Assembly (NCBI GenBank): GCA_022264855.1
Contig: JABYQU010000025.1
Location: 1-64,000 of the forward strand
DNA length: 64,000 bases
Direction of reading: 5' to 3'
Source of the DNA: Lenzites betulinus
Lineage: Eukaryota > Basidiomycota > Agaricomycetes > Polyporales > Polyporaceae
Below, in pieces: positions 49,764-59,965 of this stretch; position 1 is the stretch's first letter; the number at the start of each line of letters is the position of its first letter. The notes under the pieces are model-generated. The model did not search any database, was not told where the DNA came from, and saw only the letters and a list, made by a program, of their open reading frames with translations. Made by a program: the position numbers and the translations under genes.

Positions 49764-51250
49764 CTATACGTTCTCAATGCCGGCGACGGGGCGCCGACGC
49801 TCCTCGTTGCGGGCGCGCTCGTGGTGTGCGCGCGCTTTTGCGTTACTGTGGGGTAGGGGAGGTTAGCATTCGTGTTTCGGGGCGCGAAACACGGCGGTAC
49901 GTACGGCTTGTTCAGCAGGCTCTCCGCGCCGGTAAACAGGAGCGTGTCGTACACGAATACACCCGCTATACGAGGGGCGGGTAAGCATTCTGTCCGCTAT
50001 ATCTCGAGGAATGAGGGGACGAACCAAGCGCGCCGATGATGGGTGCAATGACGGGGCACCAGAGCCAGTAGTGGCTCCGGAACGTGAACACGTCCGCGCC
50101 GTAGCCGACCATGGCGGTCAACAGCCGGGGACCGAGGTCACGCGCGGGGTTGATAGCGTAGCCTGTAGTGCGGGGAGAGAAGAGGGGAACCGGTGAGCGA
50201 GCGTTCGCTGCGGTCCGGGACGGGCGCGCGACGTACCAGTCTGCATGCCGAGCGCGGCGCCGATGCCCAGGATCATGATGAAGAGGACGAGGGGCGCGAG
50301 ACCCGAGGGCGGGGGGCCGTTCCGCGAGTCGTTGATCGCGCACACCACGATAAGCAGCACCGCGGTCGCCAAGAACTGAATGGGGAGCGTGAGCGCGGGA
50401 ACGCGGGAAAATAGGAAATAGGAATAGTGCGAACGCACCTCGTCGAAGAAGCAGGACACCGACGTCATGTAGTCGAGCTGCACAAGAGGCGCCGGGGCGT
50501 CAATAACCGCGCCGAGGGCGGAGTCGGGGAGCGGGAGCACGTACTGCGTAGGTGGAGAACAGGCCGGCAGTGCCGGGGACGGTGCGAATGTGGCGGCCGC
50601 CCTCGACGATGTCGATCGCGTGGATGTAGTTCGCGTAGACGATGCCCGCGCCGCAGAGGCCGCCCATGGTCTGCGCAAAGACGTACGCGGGGACCTTGCG
50701 CCAGGGGAAGTCGCGGAACGTCGCGAGCGCGATGGTCACGGCGGGGTTGATGTGCCCGCCGGAGATGCCGCCGGAGACCCAGACACCGAGGGCGGTACCG
50801 ACCGCCCAGCCGAAGTTGAGCGAGAGGTAGTCCTGTGAGGGGGGGTTATTAGGCTCGGCACGGCGAGAGGGGATTCGGGATTCGGTCACTTACACCCTTG
50901 GGGGACGATGCCACACCGGTGTTGCCCGAGAGGACGACCTGGCAATCGACACCCGCTCCGAAGATGATGAGGATCATAACACCGAGGAACTCGGCAGCGG
51001 GTTCCCGGATGTACTCCCTGCGGCAGGCGGTCAGCAAAAAATGACATGAACTCATGAACAGGACGTGGACGCACCGAATCCGTGACCACGAGTTGGGGTA
51101 ACGCGTGTAGTGGACATCGAGGTCTTCATGGTGCTCGGAGCCGTAGTCTTGGGAGGTGTGGATGTCCTCTATCCGTTCATGTTCGCGGAGCTCTTTTGAG
51201 ATGCCGGAGGACTCTGAGGGGGTGGAGGCACGCTTCCGGTTGGGGGACAT
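49764..51250 (-). CDS. Aquaglyceroporin (MIP family)
   Basis: Eight exons (51250-51075, 51017-50894, 50832-50545, 50477-50439, 50375-50237, 50162-50025, 49965-49905, 49845-49764) give 348 residues. A hydrophilic N-terminus precedes six membrane helices with both half-helix motifs: GGHINPAVT and GYAINPARD. Asp after NPAR is typical of glycerol-conducting GlpF-type channels, so glycerol or small polyol transport is more likely than pure water flow. The last intron (49904-49846) has an excellent GCTAACC branch and CCCACAG end, giving a charged tail ENV-stop. If it is retained, a different open tail ends at 49742. Start 51250 is the only ATG upstream of helix 1 in frame. Confidence 0.95.
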
Positions 51251-51599
51251 TGTGGGGAAGAGGGACGGAAGGGGTGGACAGGGTAGTGGTGAGGGGAGAG
51301 GGAGGTTAAATAGAGGGCTCGAGGGGGGTATATGAAGGAGAGGTACGGGAGGGGTAAGGAGATCAGACGGAAGCCGGGGGAGTGCCGGGCCTGGGTGGAT
51401 TTGGCGATCGGACGGGAGTGGCGAAGGCCCGAGGCCCAGTGACGCCCCGCACTGGGCTGAGCTCGCGAGGTGGAGGACGGTGTACGCACATGACGGACGA
51501 GCGGGAGCGTCGCCCTGGCCAGGCGCCCGGTCCCAGATCGAGATCACCGGCCCCCACGGCGCGATCACCCATCCAGATCCTGCGCCACCGCTGCGCCTC
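51251..51599. other. Upstream region of the aquaglyceroporin gene
   Basis: About 350 bp of promoter sequence interrupted at 51600 by a hAT-like MITE. Confidence 0.5.
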
Positions 51600-51972
51600 A
51601 GGACCCCTGACATTGGGAGGATATCCCTGATGACCGTCCGGACAATATCTCGGGTTCTGGAGGGGGTATGCCTGCTCGCATCCGGACAAAACAGGGCTTA
51701 GACGCCGAAAGGCCTGTGGAATGGTCCGGACATGGATGCCTAAAAGAGCCATCAGGTTCAGCCCAAGTGGGCGCTAAACACATATTTAGCGCCGAAAATC
51801 AGGCCTGTGGTGGTTAAGCGCCGTCTTTCGGACATTTTCTAGCTTTTTAGGGGCCGAAAGCCTGATTTTATCCGGACAAAAGTGGGCGTCTAACAGGCCT
51901 GTTGACCCCGGACATTTTGGGCAAAATCGTGGTCGGCGTCATCAGGCATTTTGGGCGGTTGTCGGGGGTCCT
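51600..51972. mobile_element. Non-autonomous hAT-like MITE, copy 1
   Basis: A 373-bp element with imperfect terminal inverted repeats starting AGGACCCC and ending GGGGTCCT. It is flanked by a perfect 8-bp duplication TGCGCCTC (51592-51599 and 51973-51980). 8-bp TSDs are the hallmark of hAT transposons (family knowledge). It contains no transposase. The interior is full of short TCCGGACA and ATCAGGC motifs, as in copy 2. It lies 350 bp upstream of the aquaglyceroporin start. Confidence 0.9.
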
Positions 51973-51980
51973 TGCGCCTC

Positions 51981-52831
51981 CCGCCCTCTCCTTCCTCTCC
52001 ATTCCCCGCCCTACCCCAGCTGCCCCCCGTCCTCTCCAATCATGCCCTAACACGGATCCCCGCACACCCCTGAGCACACTGCTGTGCCTAGCGTGCTGCC
52101 ACCTGAGCGCACACGTATCGTTGCAGCACGCGCATACATCTCTTCTGTGCCCGCGGTAACAACATGATTCCCCCGCCTACTTCTTCACCTCGAGTCGTAG
52201 CGAATTCGAATCTGCGTGTTACGCCGTAATCGGCTAATACGCCTCCTGGATTCACCGTTGGCCAGCACACTTGACGCGGGTTCGATCACCCATCTTTCGT
52301 GTCCCAAGGCACACCGTCTTTCCTCGAGCTCGAGACCCTTCGGAACATATTCCAGCTCATTTCCTACCATCCGTGTACCTGTACTTTACCTTTTCCTGGC
52401 GTACAGTTCGTCTCTTCGCTTCTCCATACAACCCCTCCGGCGCCCTCTCACACACACGCACTACGTAACCTACGCTTTGCGCGCCATCCAATACAATGCA
52501 CATGTATCAGAACGCGTCGGGCAAGCGCGCTTCCTGACGTCCCATCCCCAGTGCGAGCCAGTCGTCTGTTTTTACGCCGATAACAAACTTCGCATTGCCC
52601 GGTTACTTACCAACCCCTTGGTCATGCGGACGCACCTCGCTTCGCGCGCACACGTCTGTTCCGCTACGGACACCCGAGGCCCTGCGCCAGTACGTACGTC
52701 TCACACACCCAACTCAGACGTCCATCTCCTCGTGCCCGCGACTCGTCCTTTTAGCCCCGCTCAATTTCGTCTGCGCACTCGTGGCGGCCGTTAGCGGTCT
52801 CTGCCCGATCATGCCACCCGCACTTGGCCAC
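51981..52831. other. Spacer between the two MITEs, no gene recognised
   Basis: About 850 bp, C- and T-rich. Open frames are short and lack domain features. A TTCGATC segment at 52276 recalls a tRNA T-loop but no cloverleaf could be built. Confidence 0.45.
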
Positions 52832-52839
52832 CGAACGAG

Positions 52840-53264
52840 AGGACCCCGGACATTTCACCAAAATGCCTGATCCAAAATGCAAAAAATCTCCATTGTCTGT
52901 CCGATAGATCAGGCCTTCTGGACAGCCTAAAATGTCAGGATTACATCAGGGATTAGGCAATTTTTGCGGCTGTTGTCCGGACTATTCCTGAGGCATTTCG
53001 GGCGTCTAAGCGATTTGCCGGGCGCTTACTCGTTTCAGGTGCCAAAATTTCCTGAAGGGGACACATAAGCGCTCTGCTGGCGTTTTTGTCCGGATTAGCC
53101 TCAGGCCACGACTTTCCTACTGTCCCAAATGTCCGGATGATGGGCTCAGGCGTCCAGCCATTTTGGGACCGAATTGTCCGGATTGTCATGAGGCATTGGC
53201 TCCTCGAAATCCAAAATTTGGCCGGATGAGGCCTCAGGCATTTTGGTGAAATGTCCGGGGTCCT
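52840..53264. mobile_element. Non-autonomous hAT-like MITE, copy 2 (31-bp perfect TIRs)
   Basis: A 425-bp element with perfect 31-bp terminal inverted repeats (52840-52870 and 53234-53264) beginning AGGACCCCGGACATTT. It is flanked by a perfect 8-bp duplication CGAACGAG (52832-52839 and 53265-53272). No coding capacity. It shares its ends and interior motifs (TCCGGA, TCAGGC, AAAATGC) with copy 1, but its TIRs are intact, so it is the younger insertion. Confidence 0.95.
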
Positions 53265-53272
53265 CGAACGAG

Positions 53273-53899
53273 ACGATCAGCAGGTAGACGGGGTCGATGC
53301 TTGTTCAGGCCGAGACTGCGCTTCTCTGGGTGTGAATGCTGCGAGATGGCCTTGTGATGGGCCTCGGTACCTGTCCGTGACCCAACGTTCCGTATCAGAG
53401 TCACCAAAAATGTCCAGAACCTGCGGGCTCGCTCAGGGGCGCCCTGGGGCGCCTTCCTGGATCTCCTCGAGCTGTTTCTCGTCCACGAGTCCGTCTGACC
53501 TGTCAGGCGATATGACGTACTCGCAGATAGCACGGCGCTCGAGGTACGCAACCTGTGCGCGTCCGTTACGCTCCGTTCTGCGACATGCACATCCGTCAAA
53601 TACGTGAGCGATTCTGCCGAAAGTGCCAGTACTTGCCAGCCGCGGCCTGGCAAGGGCAGGGTGCACGCAGCAGTGCATGCGCAAACATGTGAAAGAGTCA
53701 GGCTGACCCTAACCCCAGAGTAAGCAGTCTGGACAGCACAGCGTTGTGGCGTAATGGGCGCTAACGACAGGGATTCGCAGCGTCGGCAGCGGCGGCGTCG
53801 TTGCACGGAACGCTCACTGCTTACGACCACACCTTACACCTCATCTCCACCAAATACCCTGGAAACCTACTAGAGACTTATTCTGACACACTGCACACG
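53273..53899. other. Upstream region of the SYLF gene
   Basis: About 630 bp with no recognised gene; presumably the promoter and leader of the gene at 53900. Confidence 0.5.
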
Positions 53900-55047
53900 A
53901 TGTCGATGCTGGACAAGTTCCGCAAGGGCGCGCAGAAGGCGGGCATCCAGGCGTCCGCGTTTCTGAAGGAGGGCGGGAACAGGCTCGCGAACGAATCACA
54001 GCATTTCGTGCAGGGCTTCTCCCTCCCGGGCGAGGCGGAAAAGGCTGCGAAGATCCTCGAGAGCTTCCTAGGTGCGTTTTCGAGGCCCTTTCTCGCGCAG
54101 ACGGACACGTAACGAGCGCACCCCGCAGCGGATCCCGAGCACCCTGAATCCGCCCTCAACGCCATCCCCAAGGCCGTCCTGCAGCGCGCACGCGGTACGT
54201 GCACTTCCATAACGCAACCCTATCCCCTTCTCTGACTCTCTGACTCTCTGACCACGCACCCGCCCCCCCTTTCACAGGCCTCGCCATCTTCCAAGTCGTC
54301 AAGGCCGGGTTCGTGTTCTCCGGCAAGGCGGGCTCGGGCATCGTGATCGCGCGCATGCCGGACGGCTCGTGGAGCGCGCCGTCGTGCATCGCGACGGGCG
54401 GCGTCGGCTGGGGCCTGCAGATCGGCGCGGACATCACGGACTTCGTCATCGTGCTCAACAGCGAGGAGGCCGTGCGCGCGTTCGCGATGGGCGGGAACGT
54501 CACCATCGGCGGGAACATCAGCGCCGCGGCGGGCCCGATCGGCACGGGGGGCGCCGTGCAGGCGTCGCTCGCGCACCCCGCGCCCATGTTCTCGTACTCC
54601 AAGTCGAAAGGTGCGTCCTGCCGTCTTCCCGTGCGTCTGCGTCTGCGGGCCGTGCTGCGCAGCAGAGATCCGGTTCGGGCCTCCTGCGAGCGCGAAGGGG
54701 GACGAGGCGAGGCGCGGCGCGGCGCAGCGGCGGTCGTGCTAGAGAGAGAGACGCTGACGATGTGACGTCACACAGGGCTCTTCGCGGGGCTGTCGCTGGA
54801 GGGCACGGTGCTGCTCGAGCGCAAGGACGCGAACCGCGACTTCTACGGCTCGGTGGTGCCCGCACGCGACATCCTGAGCGGGCGCGTGCCGCCGCCCGAG
54901 GTCGCGTCGCGCCTGTACGAGGTCATCGAGGCCGCGGAGGGCATCGACGAGTCCGGCCTGCCGGAGAACGCGTATGTGCCGACAGCGACGGGCGACCACC
55001 TTGATATCCGCCATGGCGGGACGGTGTTCGACGCCGAGGGGCACTGA
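53900..55047 (+). CDS. SYLF-domain (Ysc84-type) lipid-binding protein
   Basis: Four exons (53900-54071, 54129-54194, 54278-54610, 54776-55047) give 280 residues. After an N-terminal helix (LDKFRKGAQKAGIQASAFL), the SYLF domain covers most of the chain: IPKAVLQRARGLAIFQVVKAG, SGIVIARMPDGSWSAPS, GGVGWGLQIGADITDFVIVL and GLSLEGTVLLERKDANRDFY. SYLF proteins bind phosphoinositide membranes and, in yeast Ysc84/Lsb3, actin at endocytic sites. No SH3 domain is present, so this is the short fungal form. Start 53900 is followed six bases later by another in-frame ATG. Confidence 0.95.
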
Positions 55048-55983
55048 GCGGCGAACGCTGGTGGTGGACGTAGGACGCGGGACGCGGGATGCTGGGCGGT
55101 GTGCGGTCTCAGCGTCCGGGCCTCAGGGGCTGGCATGGCGTCGGCCATTCTGGCTCTGCTGCAATTGATGTGCGGGGCGGACACAGCCGCGAGAGGAGGC
55201 GGAGGGAGGGGCCCATGGGGCGCCGCGCTACCCCGGCTTCGCGCGCGGCCGTTAGACTATTGCAGATCGAGGTGCGGAGCTGGGGCATGGAGGCGCAGCC
55301 GCGCAGGACACGGGGGAGGGCGGCATAGGGAGGGGCGCTGCTGAGTCTTGCGTTTGAGTCTTGAGTCCTGAGTCCTGGGTCCCGGCCGCGGAGGCGCGGC
55401 TTCGGCTTCGGTTTTCCACACTTTGCTCGTTATGTTATGGTATTATGACACCCAGGACGACCGTCACGCTCCGTCCGCTGCCGCTCCCAAGTCGAGTTTT
55501 TTCCACTGCCTTTCTACTGTCTCTTCCCTGTAATGCGATGCGGCGGTCCCCCGCCGCTCCGTCCTGTGAGCTTCTCCCCTTTTTTTAACATACACTGTAT
55601 CCCAGGTACCGCCCTACGCACACGCCCGCGCTGTATATACGCATCTTCCCTCGCCCGCCCGGCTTCGCGCGCTGCCCCTGCCGGCCGATTCGACCGCTAC
55701 TCCATCTCGGAGGACCGCAGGAACATCGCGCGGCGTGGGTGAACGTAGTGCGCACCTCCCCCATCGAGCGTCGGACCACCCGGATCAGATGTCGGCGAGG
55801 GCCCCGCACAGCAAGTAGGCCGGCGTAAACACTCAACCTGCAGAGGTCGTTGTTATGAGCGAAGAGCGAATACGGCCCGACGCCCGACTCGGAGCTGGTG
55901 CGGCCGCCGCACCGTCGCGGCACTGCAACGCCACGCAGGCGCCCGACGCCCGCCGTGCCTGGAAAGCTTCAAGTTGAAGGCGG
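55048..55983. other. Intergenic, no gene recognised
   Basis: About 940 bp between the SYLF gene and the repeat block. No domain-bearing frame was seen. Confidence 0.5.
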
Positions 55984-56150
55984 GTGGCGGGCTGCTCCCG
56001 CCGCGCGTGGCTCGCGCTGCCGATCGTCAGTAATTCATTCACATGGCAGCAACACGACGTGCGCACTGCTCGGAGGCGAGGCCGTGCTCTCGGGCCCGGA
56101 CACGACTTTTTCGGGGGCGGGACGCCGGGGGATACGCACGGCAGTTCGGA
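55984..56150 (+). repeat. Dispersed repeat segment B (copy at 56 kb)
   Basis: Matches the reverse complement of 49190-49326 with small differences. Segment A, adjacent at 49 kb, is absent here and instead lies at 58792, downstream of the F-box pseudogene. Confidence 0.75.
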
Positions 56151-56249
56151 CGGACTGAAGGTTCAGAAACCCCACTTCGCTGCTTTTTCTTTTGAAGATC
56201 GTACCCTTCCCGGTACCCAAACCTCTCGGAATTTTCGGAGGTAGGACGC

Positions 56250-56612
56250 TCTTAACGAGGTCCGAGCCGACGACGGGAGAATCTAGGCGAGGACGGTGCT
56301 TCAGTGGGAGAAGAACTCATAGGTTGCATAGCTAGGTACCTAGGCGAGGACTACATGGAATCAGCATATGTACATATAGAGAGAGAAGCTACAGAAGTAC
56401 TCACCGGTGCTTCAGTGGGAGAAGAACTGAAGCACCGGTCGGGGGGACGCGCGGTATATCTGAACGCGCGCACGAGGCGAACGCGTGAGCGGGATCGTCC
56501 GAGATATGAGGAACGAGGCAAGGTAACATAAGCGCCTAAGAGCGCGACTACCATAAGGAGAGAATGCATGTCATACGGTGCGCGAGCGTACGTCAACGCT
56601 TGTTATCCAACA
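56250..56612. mobile_element. Insertion in repeat C with internal repeats and a perfect hairpin
   Basis: 363 bp absent from the other copy of repeat C. It contains a 24-base direct repeat (56294-56317 and 56405-56428), a 10-base repeat TAGGCGAGGA (56284-56293 and 56341-56350) and a perfect 14-bp stem with a 9-nt loop (56403-56416 with 56426-56439). No terminal inverted repeats or coding capacity were seen, so its class is unclear. Confidence 0.5.
56403..56439. repeat. Perfect 14-bp inverted repeat (hairpin)
   Basis: ACCGGTGCTTCAGT pairs exactly with ACTGAAGCACCGGT across the loop GGGAGAAGA. It is followed by GC-rich sequence, not a T run. Confidence 0.85.
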
Positions 56613-56955
56613 GACGCACAGTCACTATACTGCAAATTGCAAGGTTATCGGGCGCCGGGAAAGGACGCGCTTTCCTTGGAATGTCCGAACACTGGGCTAC
56701 GTCCGAACTTCCGAACCTTAACAGCATCACCGACTACATCTCCATTTCTTGCATTCGAGCGTTTATCTCCTTGTCTGTATCTCATCGATCCTCCACCGGC
56801 TGTACCACCAGCCCACATACTGTCGCCTCGCCCCGTACGCGTAACGCCTCGTCCGTCTCTCGCTGTGGACTTCGCATCCTCCTACCACTGGTGGCCTCGT
56901 TTCTCTCGTTGCGCTTATCGCACATACTCGTGGGTATTCGGTCGCCTCGCCCCGC

Positions 56956-58399
56956 ATGGAGTCGTGCCCTCTTCCCATAGAGGTCTGCGAGTTCGTCATA
57001 GACGCCATTGTATCGCTGTATGCGCGACAGCCGTGGCTCCGTACGCCCCGCATCGGCGACGCGCTCAGGAATTGTGCACTCACATGTCGTGCATGGCGTC
57101 CCCGGGCCCAGCGTCGTTTGTGGGAGGTAGTGCGCCTGGACGCCTTCTCGGTCAACAAGTTTGTTGCAAAAATCCGCCATGTCCCTGCCCGCCTCGCATC
57201 ACTCGTCCACACCCTCGAGATCTATCTGGAGGAGGGTGATCCGATCTGTAGACTGAACGAGTTGCTGCTGGCGTCCACCATCCCCGGCCTACACACTTTG
57301 GAGCTCCATTATAGACCTTATGGATTCTCGCGACCTGCGGGGCTGAACTTGAAGCTTATTCACCCCAAGGTTCTGCGCACCCGGCCACCTCTCCTCGCCC
57401 ATGTGACTAGTTTGAAGTTGTCTAGATGTTGCTTTGCCTCGTTACGCGCGATGTTCGACGTAATTTGGGCCTGTCCGAGCCTATCCTCGCTGAAGCTCGA
57501 GGCTAGCTCGAGGACGTTCAAGTTTGGAACTGCTTCGGCCACGTCACCCAGGATGCTGTGCGGATTCTGCTCTCGACTGCCAAGCACCTTGGAGGGTGTG
57601 GCAAGCTCAAGGAACTTGCCCTTGATTTCCGCTACAGCGTCAGTCTCCTGTCCCTCTGCGTACATTAACGCTCATATGCTGACCAGCACCACAGCACCTC
57701 AAGCATATCCGCCAGCAACGTACATATATAAAAGGCGGTCCGGCTGCGAACTTGTTCCCAACCTCAGATCTGTTCATCGCAAACGATGCAAGTCTATTTG
57801 GTACGAATGTCACAAATCTGGATATGAAAATAACTACACGGGACATGCGTGAGTGCCTTCCTTCCAATTTAGTGCCCAAGTGCGGTAGCTGCTCGGAGCC
57901 CCGGTATATTGACGGCACTGGCCTAGAATACCTGACAAATTTTCTTCCGGGCATCTTTCCCGCGCTCACAACTCTCCGAGTGGATATCCTCGATGTGGGT
58001 ATAGACTTTTCGCGCCCGTCGCCCAGCGCACTCCGCCTGCTCGCAGAACGCACTGCTGCGCCTTCCAAGTGCAGAAGGGTCGTCCTTAACTGTGTAGATG
58101 GTCATTGTATCGTGCGTGACAGAGGTCCGGGAAGGGACTGCAGGGGCTGTGACTACTTGTTCGGAAAGGACAACAGCTTGGAATCGATGGCAGCATCAGA
58201 GGCGATTCTCCGTAGGCGATTCACTAGCCTCGAAGAATTGTGTTTTGTGATACACGAAGGTCACTCCGAGGGATGCGCCGAGCGCATCCAGTCGATGCTG
58301 CCTACTCCGCGGGGTCTCTTTACGATCTCGCAGGAGTGTCTTGAGAATACGGGAACGTGCGTGTTCACCGCTCGATATATCATTCAAGTTTTACCCTGA
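56956..58399 (+). pseudogene. F-box-like protein, copy 3, frameshifted
   Basis: Paralogue of the gene at 36589. It begins MESCPLPIEVCEFVIDAI, with the F-box-like block LRNCALTCRAWRPRAQRRLWE and the leucine-rich segments. Near 57496-57512 the hexamer CTCGAG is repeated after an 11-base step, which shifts the frame. Beyond it the family sequence continues in another frame (VWNCFGHVTQDAVRILLSTA). Both family introns can be seen further on: one ends in CACCACAG near 57690, the next begins GTGAGTGCC near 57849. The C-terminal exon is intact to 58399 (LTNFLPGIFPALTTLRVD, LRLLAERTAAPSKC). The N-terminal part alone stays open to about 57852. Confidence 0.75.
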
Positions 58400-58791
58400 C
58401 AGTGCGTCGTCCGACAGAGCGTTGTCCTTCACGTCCGGACTATTTTGTGCAGAGAAATGAGCGGTAAATCCATCAAAGTACGACTTGAAGTCCGGATCCA
58501 CTGAGGGTGTAACTCTATCATAACCAGGTTGCCTGCTTAGCCAATGTGTTTCCCATATTTTCGCGTAGCCAAAGGTTGAGACAGGTAGCCACACACTAGT
58601 CCTCACCTGCGGTTGCCTCGAGCTGACCTCCCTCATTCTCAGCGTCATCCACCAGGAATCACACCTGTGCCTCATATGTATGCTAATAGACCGGCACGGT
58701 GACTGTACGGCACTCTTGAAGTAAATATTGCCGAGCACGTATCCTTTCGATCGTCTATCTCACAGGATGATGGTGCAAACTAAACGTAACC
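58400..58791. other. Short intergenic stretch, no gene recognised
   Basis: About 390 bp between the F-box pseudogene and repeat A. Nothing recognisable. Confidence 0.5.
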
Positions 58792-58976
58792 GTACCACAC
58801 ACACACACATACGATACACCCGCGCCCCTGCTGTCCGCGCTCCCGCCCGCCTCCACCGTCCGCATAGTGACTTCTGGGTCTCTCCTTGGGCTTTTGGCGT
58901 CTCCTGGTCTGGCTGTTGTACGCTGGCGCCGCACGCGATGTATATTACTGCTACTGCTGCTACTGATTTTTTTGCC
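58792..58976 (+). repeat. Dispersed repeat segment A (copy at 59 kb)
   Basis: Nearly identical to the reverse complement of 49332-49512, starting at the CA tract and ending at the run of T at about 58976, after which the two loci diverge. Confidence 0.85.
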
Positions 58977-59148
58977 CTTTGAGTTTGAGGTTTGAGGTTT
59001 GAGGCCCGGTGAAAAATCGACGAGGGGCGGTAGGTGCGTGGTGCGTGGACATCTGTCGATGCGGGAGTAGTGCGTACTTGCTGAGTGCGAAACGCTGATG
59101 TGCTATCAAATCTTCAGGCTCTTGGAGTATATCAAAGGTCGTCCTGGA

Positions 59149-59345
59149 ACCCCACTTCGTCGCGTTGTCTCTTGAAGATCGTACCCTTCCCGGTACCCAA
59201 ACATCTCGGAATTTTCGGAGGTGGCACGTAGGACGCATGTTCACTATACTGCAAATTGCAAGGTTATCGGACGCAGGGAAAGGACGCGTTTTCCTTGGGA
59301 TGTCCGAACACTGGGTAAAGCACGTCCGAACTCCCGAACCCCCGA
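59149..59345 (+). repeat. Repeat C, copy 2, uninterrupted
   Basis: Uninterrupted version of the repeat at 56165-56720. It includes the near-palindrome GGAAAGGACGCGTTTTCC. Together the two copies are direct repeats flanking the third F-box copy. Confidence 0.75.
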
Positions 59346-59965
59346 AAACCTACCCCCCCCACCCTGGGTTTCAAATATGGATAGTCATACACGGGAGACA
59401 GTCCCCGGGAATAGCATGCCACTGAGCAATGTATGTGATACACTAGTGTTCGTCAGGGACGAGGTTGCTCGCTACGCGCGTGAGCAGTCATGCTACCTCC
59501 AGTATTGTTCAGTAGGATCGCAGATTTTATATGCAAGCTATATTTTCTATTCACTCCCCATGGTGGTAGAGCAAAGCAACGTGTGTCGGGGCCACAACAT
59601 ATACTTGGCGCCCGCACGCGTCGTGGGCGCCAAACCACAGAGCACCCCGACGACCTTCATCGGTGTTGTAGTTCCATTGATTCGTGTTGGTATACCGCCA
59701 TTCCTAGCTGTTGAGCATGTATAGTACGTACGAAATGGTAATGGGGTACCAAAATTGTATCTGAATAGGTTCTATCGGAGTCATAGCGCAACAGGCCCTT
59801 TAGCCACCTACAAGTTTGCGAAGCGGACAATTTGTATTTGTTTGGTTGCTTGAATTCACCCAGAGAGATGCTCGCTTCGCTCGCAATGAATGTGCGCTGT
59901 TGTACAATGTTCAAGCCATAGCGGTGCGATATCTGCCACAACCCAGAGACAGAGCTGGTCACCGC
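59346..59965. other. Intergenic, no gene recognised
   Basis: About 620 bp between repeat C and the 3' end of the coiled-coil gene. AT-richer than average; no coding segment was recognised. Confidence 0.5.

Larger units (their letters stand above)
56165..56720 (+). repeat. Repeat C, copy 1, split by a 363-bp insertion
   Basis: 56165-56255 and 56613-56720 together match the continuous sequence 59149-59345 (shared GAAGATCGTACCCTTCCCGG, then CACTATACTGCAAATTGCAA). The insertion at 56250-56612 is flanked by GACGC (56245-56249 and 56613-56617), a possible 5-bp target duplication. Confidence 0.75.

Noticed and set aside
52270..52290. tRNA-like T-loop (GGGTTCGATCACC)
   Set aside because: The B-box has a mismatch, and neither an acceptor stem nor an A-box could be built around it.
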